A stretch of DNA of 22,363 nucleotides from a virus. Within the stretch, counting starts at the first letter, position 1. Each line of letters begins with the position of its first letter. The stretch spans positions 1 through 22,363 of the IMG/VR virus record IMGVR_UViG_3300044451_000099. One strand, given 5' to 3'. Below, piece by piece: positions 1-5,530 of the stretch. A program made the position numbers and the translations under genes. Below the pieces are notes generated by a model. The model had not been told where the DNA came from. It worked only from the letters and a program-made list of their open reading frames with translations, and ran no database searches.

Positions 1-397
1 TGTTAAATCTATTTCTGAGGAACTTCGTGGTTTGGCAGTAGAACACAATTTTCCATTATGGACAGCTACTCAACTTACTCGTAGTGGTTATAATAATTCT
101 GATCCAGATATGTCTGATACTTCAGAATGTATATTTGTTGATGAAATCGTTGAAATGCGGGATGGTAGTAATAAAAAAATTTCTGAAGTGTCTGTCGGCG
201 ATCAAATTAAATCTCAAGATAATTATAAAACTATAATGATGGTTCATCATAAGAAAGATAAGGAATGTATCAAGATTACTACTAAAAACGGAAAAAATAT
301 TATTGTAAGTAAAGAACATATTTTTCCAACCAATAATGGCAGAAAGTCATTCAATTCTGGTTTATCTGTTGGTGATTGTCTTAATACTAATATATAA
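1..397 (+). CDS. 41: gp41 replicative helicase, N-terminal extein end fused to N-half of a split intein (5' partial)
   Basis: The reading frame is open from base 2, so the gene starts upstream of the window. Residues before base 128 match the C-terminal part of the T4 gp41 / DnaB-family 5'-3' hexameric helicase: a QLTRSGY segment followed by SDPDMSDTSE, which corresponds to the DnaB H3-region LSDLRES. The helicase sequence stops at TSE and continues directly into an intein beginning with Cys (base 128), running 89 residues to the stop at 395-397. The rest of the helicase (SFGLPATADMM...) resumes only at 1770 in another ORF. A functional protein therefore needs protein trans-splicing with the product of 1509-2045. 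The helicase unwinds the replication fork together with the gp61 primase encoded at 7286. Identification of the family is firm. Splicing activity is inferred from motif conservation. Confidence 0.9.
   Translation, partial: VKSISEELRGLAVEHNFPLWTATQLTRSGYNNSDPDMSDTSECIFVDEIVEMRDGSNKKISEVSVGDQIKSQDNYKTIMMVHHKKDKECIKITTKNGKNIIVSKEHIFPTNNGRKSFNSGLSVGDCLNTNI
128..394 (+). other. Split intein, N-terminal half (Int-N, 89 aa)
   Basis: Starts with the catalytic Cys (CIFVDEIVEMRDG, block A) directly after helicase residues TSE. It contains a VGDQI segment and a block-B-like segment ending VSKEHIFPT, in which the usual TxxH is SxxH as in the known gp41-1 split intein. It ends SGLSVGDCLNTNI and stop. Length and layout match the Int-N of gp41-family split inteins found in phage metagenomes (about 88 aa). 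There is no endonuclease domain in the intein itself. Confidence 0.9.
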
Positions 398-402
398 TTA
401 TA

Positions 403-450
403 AAGTCTATTGTTTTTGGTATATAAATAATAACCAGATACAATAGACTT
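403..450 (+). promoter_or_regulatory. Long hairpin between Int-N stop and endonuclease start, enclosing a late promoter
   Basis: A perfect 10-bp inverted repeat, AAGTCTATTG (403-412) and CAATAGACTT (441-450), continues inward as T413-A440, T414/T439 mismatch, T415-A438, T416-G437 and TGGT/ACCA (417-420 with 433-436). This gives about 17 pairs and a 12-nt loop (421-432). The right arm ends 7 nt before the endonuclease ATG. RNA read through from the helicase gene would fold here and cover the initiation region. RNA begun at the late promoter in the loop would lack the left arm. Confidence 0.75.
422..429 (+). promoter_or_regulatory. T4-type late promoter TATAAATA (endonuclease gene)
   Basis: Exact late promoter octamer recognised in T4-like phages by the gp55 sigma-like factor (family knowledge). 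It lies 28 nt before the endonuclease ATG at 458 and inside the loop of the 403-450 hairpin. The start of transcription would fall near 435. Confidence 0.7.
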
Positions 451-457
451 AATTTAT

Positions 458-1522
458 ATGAAAAAATATAACAGTTATGCGAATAAATTGGATTGGTTGA
501 AACGTAATAAAAAATTTTCACATTATTTTAACTATGATTTTTTTAATAAAAATACTGGGTATATTGAAGAATATCTTGATTCTATAGATGAAGTTCCAAA
601 CAGTTCCCAATTAAGAACTATCGCTTTATTATGTGATTTATCTCTTTTATATGAGAATGATATAGAACAAAAATATGATAAATATAAGTCTGAAAAAAGT
701 GTGAAGAAAAAAATAGAAATTAGATATGGTAAAGATCAACTTAACCTTTATGAAAATAAACTAAAAAATAGACCTAAACCAGTGGTAAACAGTATTTTAA
801 ATGTTAAATATTGGTTGGATAAAGGATATACAGAAATAAAAGCAAAAGAAAAAATATCAGAAATACAATCAAATAATTCTAAAAAACGACACGAAAAAAC
901 ATTTAATTATAAAATACAAAATCCAATCTGTGTTGAGTATTGGAAAAATCTTGGTTTTGGTGATAATAATGAAATCAAAAACTTAAGAAAACCTTATTTA
1001 GATAAATGCTCTAATACTTTAAGTAGATATATTGTAAAATATGGTGAAAAGGAGGGTAAAAAAATATTTTATAATGGAGTTAATAAAAGAATAAATACTA
1101 TGCTTGAAAGGTATGGAACTAAAACAGTCACTACATATGTTTCTAAAGAATCGTTAAAATTTTTAATAAAAATATATAAAGAAATAAGAAAAAATGGAAT
1201 AAAAAAAGAAGATGTAGTGTGGGGTATTTCTGGAAATAAAGAATTTGTTTTGACTGATAATAAACTCGGAAAAAGTTATTTTTATGATTTTGTGATTAAA
1301 AGTAAAAAAATAATTATAGAATATAATAATTTATTTTGGCATTCAAGAAAAAAAGAAGAATGGAAAGGTATTGGAGATTATGATAAAGTATTGGAGTATC
1401 AAAAGACAAAAGAAAACCTTGCCATTTCTCGTGGATATGTGGTATATTATGTTTGGAATGATGATGACATTCAAGAAAAAGTAAAGTATTTAAGTGGAGT
1501 GGTATTGAATGACGGAACTTGA
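458..1522 (+). CDS. Vsr-like (EDxHD family) homing endonuclease inserted between split-intein halves
   Basis: A 354-residue, Lys-rich free-standing ORF located exactly between Int-N and Int-C. The C-terminal part (about residues 265-345) has the Vsr-like nuclease pattern: YFYDFVI, IIIEYNNLFWHS, a D..K helix (DYDKVLEYQKTK), then a GYVVYYVWNDDD strand like the Gw.v...W ending of Vsr. The middle holds short repeated helical modules (VKYWLDKGYTEIKAKEKIS; VEYWKNLGF; VKYGEKEGKKIFYNGVNKR) that probably bind DNA. Its arrangement matches the fractured genes described from ocean metagenomes, where a split intein flanks an endonuclease of this family. The likely target is intein-free gp41 in competing phages, which would spread the unit by homing. 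It overlaps the Int-C ORF by 14 nt. Target and activity are inferred. Confidence 0.8.
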   Translation: MKKYNSYANKLDWLKRNKKFSHYFNYDFFNKNTGYIEEYLDSIDEVPNSSQLRTIALLCDLSLLYENDIEQKYDKYKSEKSVKKKIEIRYGKDQLNLYENKLKNRPKPVVNSILNVKYWLDKGYTEIKAKEKISEIQSNNSKKRHEKTFNYKIQNPICVEYWKNLGFGDNNEIKNLRKPYLDKCSNTLSRYIVKYGEKEGKKIFYNGVNKRINTMLERYGTKTVTTYVSKESLKFLIKIYKEIRKNGIKKEDVVWGISGNKEFVLTDNKLGKSYFYDFVIKSKKIIIEYNNLFWHSRKKEEWKGIGDYDKVLEYQKTKENLAISRGYVVYYVWNDDDIQEKVKYLSGVVLNDGT

Positions 1523-1769
1523 AGAAAAATGTCTATGCAGGGCAGACAAATTAATTAGATCTGGTTTTAGTGATTTGGATTTATTTGAACTATCTGATTT
1601 ACTAATTAAGTTAGAAACTGAAAAAAACGAAAAAAATCTTCTATCCGATAAAAGCATTGATTATAATGATGAGGTTGAACTCATAGAAGAATGTGGAATT
1701 AAGGAAACTGTGGATATAAGTGTATCTGGGGACAACTTATTTTATTGTAATGGTATTTTAACAAAAAAT
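1509..1769 (+). other. Split intein, C-terminal half (Int-C, 87 aa, with extended N-terminus)
   Basis: Block F/G motifs are clear at residues 67-87: ETVDISVSGDNLFYCNGILTKN, then Ser+1 of the extein. The terminal Asn (codon 1767-1769) is present, but the penultimate residue is Lys where most inteins have His. The first ~45 residues (MTELEEKCLCRADKLIRSGF... up to about LETEKNEKN) are additional to the usual 35-50 aa Int-C and are rich in charged and leucine residues. They could help the halves associate or be a remnant of a former linker. Confidence 0.85.
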
Positions 1770-2045
1770 AGTTTCGGACTTCCTGCTACTGCTGATATGA
1801 TGATTGGTATGATAAGAACTGAAGAATTAGATCAACTCAATCAAGTAATGTTCAAACAGATTAAAAATCGAGACAATGATGTGTCAATCAATAAAAGATT
1901 TGTAATAGGAATTGATAGAGCAAAAATGAGACTTTATGATGTAGAGCAAACAGCACAAGACGATATACTTGACTCTGAAAAGGAAGAAGAGTATAATAAT
2001 GAAGAAAGAAAATCTAAAAAATCATTTGAGGGGTTTAAGTTTTGA
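1509..2045 (+). CDS. 41: C-half of split intein fused to the C-terminal part of gp41 helicase
   Basis: ATG at 1509 with GGAG at 1496-1499 (9 nt spacing), overlapping the end of the endonuclease gene. Residues 1-87 are Int-C, ending VDISVSGDNLFYCNGILTKN. Residues 88-178 are the helicase C-terminus: SFGLPATADMMIGMIRTEEL followed by KNRDNDVSINKRFVIGIDRAKMRLYDVE, as in T4 gp41, and an acidic/Lys-rich tail. The first extein residue is Ser, as expected for the trans-esterification step. TSE+SFGLPATAD restores an uninterrupted gp41/DnaB core sequence. It is translated separately and should be joined to the product of 1-397. The last base pairs overlap the mazG start. Confidence 0.9.
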   Translation: MTELEEKCLCRADKLIRSGFSDLDLFELSDLLIKLETEKNEKNLLSDKSIDYNDEVELIEECGIKETVDISVSGDNLFYCNGILTKNSFGLPATADMMIGMIRTEELDQLNQVMFKQIKNRDNDVSINKRFVIGIDRAKMRLYDVEQTAQDDILDSEKEEEYNNEERKSKKSFEGFKF

Positions 2046-2491
2046 TTGATATTCAAAAAGAAAATCTTCCTGGTGGAAGTAACAAAAAAGTTATCAATTC
2101 TCAGGAATACATTGAGTTTGTAAAAAAAACTACAAGTAAAGAAAGTAGTGATTTTCCATCTTTACTTTCTCGTTTAGCTGAATTAGAAGTTAATGATGCT
2201 GATATTCCTCGTCTTATGACTGCAGCACTTGGAGTTAGTGCTGAGGCAGGAGAACTTGCCGAAATTATTAAAAAAATATTTTTACAAGGAAAACCATATA
2301 ATGAAGATAATGTTCTTCATATGAAAAAAGAGGCAGGAGATATTTTATGGTATATGTCTCAACTTTGTATTGCTCTTGATACTACATTTGAAGAATTGAT
2401 GGAAATTAACTATCAAAAATTATCCGCAAGGTATCCAGAAGGAACTTTTTCTGTTTATAAATCAGAAAATAGGGTAAAGGGAGATATTTGA
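2042..2491 (+). CDS. mazG: MazG-like nucleotide pyrophosphohydrolase
   Basis: 149 residues. The MazG-type signature is present: an E-x3-E helix (SAEAGELAEIIKKIF, about residues 66-80) paired with KKEAGDILWYMSQLC (about 99-113), supplying the acidic metal ligands, and a closing NYQKLSARYPEGTF that is typical of phage MazG. The family hydrolyses (d)NTPs to NMPs and PPi. In cyanophages mazG sits next to gp41, as here. The start is taken as TTG at 2042, which forms a TTGA overlap with the helicase stop and has GAGGGG 9 nt upstream. The next in-frame ATG lies at residue 59, inside the domain. It is probably co-transcribed with the helicase/endonuclease genes and ends at the terminator 2497-2521. 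Confidence 0.85.
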   Translation: MIDIQKENLPGGSNKKVINSQEYIEFVKKTTSKESSDFPSLLSRLAELEVNDADIPRLMTAALGVSAEAGELAEIIKKIFLQGKPYNEDNVLHMKKEAGDILWYMSQLCIALDTTFEELMEINYQKLSARYPEGTFSVYKSENRVKGDI

Positions 2492-2496
2492 TTTAC

Positions 2497-2521
2497 GGAG
2501 GTTTAGAAACCTCCTTTTTTT
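2497..2521 (+). terminator. Intrinsic terminator after mazG
   Basis: Perfect stem GGAGGTT/AACCTCC (2497-2503 with 2508-2514), 4-nt loop TAGA, followed by seven T (2515-2521). It closes the helicase-mazG transcription unit, 5 nt after the mazG stop. Confidence 0.9.
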
Positions 2522-2528
2522 ATATTTG

Positions 2529-2536
2529 TATAAATA
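2529..2536 (+). promoter_or_regulatory. Late promoter TATAAATA (upstream copy)
   Basis: Exact late octamer 29 nt before the ATG at 2566 and 8 nt after the mazG terminator. This is the better-spaced of two tandem copies, giving a leader of about 24 nt. Confidence 0.7.
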
Positions 2537-2548
2537 TAAAAAATAGAG

Positions 2549-2556
2549 TATAAATA
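2549..2556 (+). promoter_or_regulatory. Late promoter TATAAATA (downstream tandem copy)
   Basis: Second exact octamer, 20 nt after the first. Only 9 nt separate it from the ATG at 2566, so a transcript from it would be nearly leaderless for that gene but could serve 2804 and 4000. Confidence 0.5.
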
Positions 2557-2565
2557 CAATTTCTT

Positions 2566-2769
2566 ATGAAAACATTTCAAATATTTTTAGAAGATGTAAA
2601 TTCTGCGTACGCGCAAAAAAAAGAAGATGCCGAAAGAAAAAAACAAGAAACAATACGAAAAATAATAAAACAAAGAGAAGAAGATGCTGAAAATCAAGAG
2701 TTGGAAGATGAGATAGCACGAAGACTGGAAGCTGAATTGGAAGAAAGAGATAAAAAATCTAAAAAATAA
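2566..2769 (+). CDS. Small charged coiled-coil protein with internal-protein-like N-terminus
   Basis: 67 residues, beginning MKTFQIFLEDV, which resembles the T4 internal protein capsid-targeting peptide (MKTYQEFIAEA in IPIII). The rest is a continuous Lys/Glu/Arg-rich helix, probably a coiled coil (EDAERKKQETIRKIIKQREE, then EIARRLEAELEERDKKSKK). There are no catalytic motifs. It follows two tandem late promoters and precedes two more genes with similar N-termini, so a role inside the head or in the prohead core is the leading guess. The prohead-protease consensus (L/I)xE is not exact here, since the sequence reads FLED. The function is not known. Confidence 0.65.
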   Translation: MKTFQIFLEDVNSAYAQKKEDAERKKQETIRKIIKQREEDAENQELEDEIARRLEAELEERDKKSKK

Positions 2770-2777
2770 AGTTTTTT

Positions 2778-2785
2778 AATAAATA
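2778..2785 (+). promoter_or_regulatory. Late-type promoter AATAAATA
   Basis: One mismatch to TATAAATA. It lies 18 nt before the ATG at 2804 and just after the stop of the preceding gene, a position matching the other late promoters in the window. Confidence 0.5.
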
Positions 2786-2803
2786 ACTAAAAACTTTACA
2801 TAA

Positions 2804-4003
2804 ATGAAGACATTTGCCCAATTTATTAAAGAGGCTATTGAAACTCTTGCATCTACCGAAGCAAAAAATAGAGGTCTTGTATCTGATGGGCATGGAGACT
2901 ATTATGACAATCAAGGAAATTTAGTAGCAAAAACGATTGGTGGAAAATTAAAATATTTTGGAAGAGGAAATAAAAGTCCAAAAGATATAGAGGTTTCACC
3001 ACAAGAAAATAAAAAATCACAAACAATATCACCAACATCTACACAAGTTGTAAAAGACGAAGAACAACAACAAGAGAAAATAAAAGGTATTGTAATTTTA
3101 CTTGGTAGGTTTAATCCACCATCGAAAAATCACGAAGCATTGTTAAAGGCGGGTTATAATCAAGCAACAAGACGAGGATTTGAATATCGCATATATCCAA
3201 GTCGTATTCAAGATGGAAGTTTAAATCCTCTTAATCCATCATTAAAGATTTCATATATGAAATCTATGTTTTCCAAATATGAAGATTACATTGTAGATAG
3301 TGATGAAATAAGAACAATTTTTGATGCGTTAAGTTCTGTTTATAATGATGGATTTACTGATGTTATAATTGTAGTTGGGCAAGATAGATTGGGTGAATTT
3401 CAAAGTTTAGCTCATAAGGGAGAAGGACAGAATTATCAATTCAATAATATTGAGGTAATTTCCTCTGGTGTCAAGGATCCAGATAGTGATGTAGAAAGTG
3501 CTGGTTCTTCTGCAATGATGAGAACTGCTGCTGCAGTAGGAGATTATGAAAGATTTGCAACAGGACTTCCTGCATCTATGAAAATCAGTGAAAAACAAGA
3601 AATGTTTAATACTGTAATGAAATCAATAAAAGTCACCGAAGACACAGAATTATGGAAAATAGCACCAGAACTGGATGTTAATGGATTAAGACAAAATTAT
3701 AAAAATAATGGATTATTTGAAGTTGGTTCATTAGTTGAAAATCAAAATACTGGATTACAAGGAAGAATACTTCGTCGTGGTTCTAATCATCTCATTTGTG
3801 TAACAAAAGAAGGAATAATGTTTAAGAGTTGGTTAAAAGATGTTCGTGAGGTATATGAAATTGGAACTTGCGAGTATAGAGCACATGCACAAGAAATGAC
3901 TCCGGGACAACCAGTAACTTCTTATACTGACATATTAATTAAACCAACAATGATGAAAAAAAATATAAATATCAGTAGGAAAAAAGTATCTAAAGTAAAA
4001 TGA
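2804..4003 (+). CDS. Putative internal head protein with nucleotidyltransferase (NMNAT/cytidylyltransferase-like) domain
   Basis: 399 residues. The N-terminus MKTFAQFIKEA matches the T4 IPIII capsid-targeting peptide closely, including IKE|A, the form cut by the gp21 prohead protease in T4 (family knowledge). A charged, Gln-rich linker follows to about residue 95. Residues about 96-270 form a nucleotidyltransferase-like alpha/beta domain: GIVILLGRFNPPSKNHEALL at the position of the (H/T)xGH loop, a VIIVVGQDR strand and GSSAMMR corresponding to the family's SSTxxR motif. The loop reads SKNH, so the usual Gly is Asn and activity is uncertain. The C-terminus (about 305-355) is a small beta-rich region with GRILRRGSNHLICVTKEGIM and FKSWLKDVREV. 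It sits in a late operon with 4000-5064 (ATGA overlap). Exact substrate is unknown. Confidence 0.7.
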   Translation: MKTFAQFIKEAIETLASTEAKNRGLVSDGHGDYYDNQGNLVAKTIGGKLKYFGRGNKSPKDIEVSPQENKKSQTISPTSTQVVKDEEQQQEKIKGIVILLGRFNPPSKNHEALLKAGYNQATRRGFEYRIYPSRIQDGSLNPLNPSLKISYMKSMFSKYEDYIVDSDEIRTIFDALSSVYNDGFTDVIIVVGQDRLGEFQSLAHKGEGQNYQFNNIEVISSGVKDPDSDVESAGSSAMMRTAAAVGDYERFATGLPASMKISEKQEMFNTVMKSIKVTEDTELWKIAPELDVNGLRQNYKNNGLFEVGSLVENQNTGLQGRILRRGSNHLICVTKEGIMFKSWLKDVREVYEIGTCEYRAHAQEMTPGQPVTSYTDILIKPTMMKKNINISRKKVSKVK

Positions 4004-5064
4004 AAAACTGGAAAGATATTATAAAGGAAGAAACTCCGGAGGAAAGAAGAAAAAGAATTAACGAACTAGGTAGAGAAGCATTAGAGGATGAAATGGGAAA
4101 AAATAAAAAAGAAAAGGGAAAAACTCCTTATCAAGATTACTTAGAGCGGCAACTTAAGTTTAAAGAAAAACAATACGCATATCAAAAGAAAAGACAAATA
4201 GCAAATTTAAGACAAAAAAGAGTAGACGAACCACTAGAACGAGCAAGACAATCACTTGGTAGTATTAGAATCACACCAATTTCTGATAGAGATCCATCAG
4301 GAACTGCTGCTTCTAAACTTCTTGGAAATGTGGGTTCTACTGTTGCTGGACTTGGTGGTGGTATATTTCATGGTATAAGAGCACTTGCGGCGGCAAGAAA
4401 AAAACCGACATCAAATCAACCAGATATGAGACCAAGAGGAAAACCAGGAAGACCTAAAAAAAATCAACCCGACTCACCATCTCCCGATGAAAATGATGGT
4501 GGTGGAACTCCACCAAGAAAACGTCTTCCTCCTTCACCAAAACCAAAAGGACTTCTTCCTCCAGCAAAAATAAAAGGACTTCTTTCACCAGAAAAGACAA
4601 GAAAACGTCTTCCTCCTTCACCAAAACCAAAAGGACTTCTTCCACCAGCAAATACAACGGAAGGATATTCAAACTGGAGAGAAGAACTTCTTATAGAAAT
4701 AGATGTCCCTAAAACAAAAAATAAACCTATTGATGTGATGAAGCGAGGAAAAACAAATACAATTATATTAAATCCGGATAATAAAAAAGTATATGAAGCA
4801 TCTGCTGCATGGCAAAGAAAGGAAGGAAAAAATCCCACAGGAGGATTGAATGCAAAAGGAATTGCTTCTTATCGCAAACAAAATCCAGGATCTAAACTTT
4901 CTATGGCAGTTACAACTCCACCTTCAAAACTAAAACCAGGTTCTAAATCTGCAAAACGTAGAAAATCATTCTGTGCTCGTATGGGAGGAATGCCTGGACC
5001 TATGAAAGATGAAAAAGGTCGTCCTACTAGAAAAGCATTAGCACTAAGAAAATGGAATTGCTGA
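4000..5064 (+). CDS. Putative virion/internal protein with Pro-rich repeats and C-terminal DUF6321-type domain
   Basis: 354 residues, starting in an ATGA overlap with the upstream gene. The N-terminus MKNWKDIIKEETPEER again has an (I)xE site (IKE|E) and a short amphipathic opening like the two genes before it. Residues about 10-90 are a Lys/Arg/Glu-rich helix. About 105-130 is a Gly/Ala-rich hydrophobic stretch (LGNVGSTVAGLGGGIFHGIR). About 135-225 is a Pro/Lys low-complexity region in which KRLPPSPKPKGLLPPA occurs twice. The last ~100 residues match the phage DUF6321-type module, with WQRKEGKNPTGGLNAKG, FCARMGGMPGPMKDEKG and a final KALALRKWNC. The function of that module is not established. 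Late expression and context suggest a particle component. Confidence 0.7.
   Translation: MKNWKDIIKEETPEERRKRINELGREALEDEMGKNKKEKGKTPYQDYLERQLKFKEKQYAYQKKRQIANLRQKRVDEPLERARQSLGSIRITPISDRDPSGTAASKLLGNVGSTVAGLGGGIFHGIRALAAARKKPTSNQPDMRPRGKPGRPKKNQPDSPSPDENDGGGTPPRKRLPPSPKPKGLLPPAKIKGLLSPEKTRKRLPPSPKPKGLLPPANTTEGYSNWREELLIEIDVPKTKNKPIDVMKRGKTNTIILNPDNKKVYEASAAWQRKEGKNPTGGLNAKGIASYRKQNPGSKLSMAVTTPPSKLKPGSKSAKRRKSFCARMGGMPGPMKDEKGRPTRKALALRKWNC
4514..4643 (+). repeat. 46-nt exact direct repeat encoding the Pro-rich motif
   Basis: Copies at 4514-4559 and 4598-4643 are identical over 46 nt and extend 8 further bases (CCAGCAAA) after one mismatch. The period is 84 nt. They encode RKRLPPSPKPKGLLPPA twice, separated by KIKGLLSPEKT. 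This indicates recent in-frame duplication or slippage. Confidence 0.9.
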
Positions 5065-5096
5065 AATATAATAAAATTATTGAGAATTTATAATTT

Positions 5097-5104
5097 GATA
5101 AATA
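5097..5104 (+). promoter_or_regulatory. Late-type promoter GATAAATA
   Basis: One mismatch to TATAAATA, 29 nt before the ATG at 5134. The spacing equals that of the exact copies at 2529 and 5493. Confidence 0.5.
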
Positions 5105-5133
5105 ATCTAGGACATTAAAATCGGAGAAAAAAA

Positions 5134-5298
5134 ATGAAATTTTTAGTTTCAATTGTAAAACCTATTATTCTTCAAGCTGCACAATCACGTCAAGTTAAAG
5201 AACTTGTGATTCAATTGATGGAGAAGTATGTAAAGGCAACTGATAATGATATTGATAATATAATTTTTGTAACAGTCAAAACAGCACTTCTCAAGTGA
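5134..5298 (+). CDS. Small conserved-type phage protein (54 aa)
   Basis: ATG at 5134 with a GGAG ribosome site at 5122-5125. It encodes 54 residues: MKFLVSIVKPIILQAAQSRQ, then VKELVIQLMEKYVKATDNDIDN and IIFVTVKTALLK. It is predicted to be amphipathic and helical without a clear transmembrane segment. It is preceded by a late-type promoter and overlaps the next gene by GTGA. Similar tiny proteins are common in T4-like cyanophages, but I know of no assigned function. Confidence 0.75.
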   Translation: MKFLVSIVKPIILQAAQSRQVKELVIQLMEKYVKATDNDIDNIIFVTVKTALLK

Positions 5299-5465
5299 TT
5301 TCTGTGTTATCTTGTATATTTTATAATTATGGATTTACTCTTTTTTTAGCACTTTGTCTTGCTATTTCGGAGTGGTTGGGCGGAAATAAAAAAATAAAAG
5401 AAAATTCAATATATCAAGTTTTAAATTCATTTTTAAAATATAGTTTAAATAAAAAAAATAATTAG
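5295..5465 (+). CDS. Small membrane protein (56 aa, GTG start)
   Basis: GTG at 5295 overlaps the previous stop as GTGA. The 56 residues contain one hydrophobic segment (about residues 2-25, VISVLSCIFYNYGFTLFLAL plus CLAI), then SEWLGGNKKIKENSIYQ and a Lys/Asn-rich hydrophilic tail. Translational coupling to the upstream gene is likely, since no other ribosome site is seen. Similar one-pass small proteins (SE.L...IK.NS..Q pattern) occur in T4-like cyanophages. A holin-like or membrane-associated role is possible but not shown. Confidence 0.7.
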   Translation: MISVLSCIFYNYGFTLFLALCLAISEWLGGNKKIKENSIYQVLNSFLKYSLNKKNN

Positions 5466-5471
5466 ATTAAC

Positions 5472-5493
5472 GGGGAGGCACTCCCCATTTTTT
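5472..5493 (+). terminator. Intrinsic terminator
   Basis: Stem GGGGAG/CTCCCC (5472-5477 with 5481-5486), loop GCA, then A and six T. It ends the 5134-5465 pair. Its last T is also the first base of the next late promoter. Confidence 0.9.
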
Positions 5494-5500
5494 ATAAATA
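5493..5500 (+). promoter_or_regulatory. Late promoter TATAAATA (structural gene operon)
   Basis: Exact octamer, 30 nt before the ATG at 5531, overlapping the T-tract of the preceding terminator. Confidence 0.75.
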
Positions 5501-5530
5501 AGTTTAGGAAAAAAATTAACGAGAAAGCAC

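Noticed and set aside
4454-4838. Minus-strand open frames opposite the Pro-rich gene
   Set aside because: They arise from the repetitive Lys/Pro codons of the plus-strand gene, have Leu/Val/Phe-rich low-complexity translations and no start signals.
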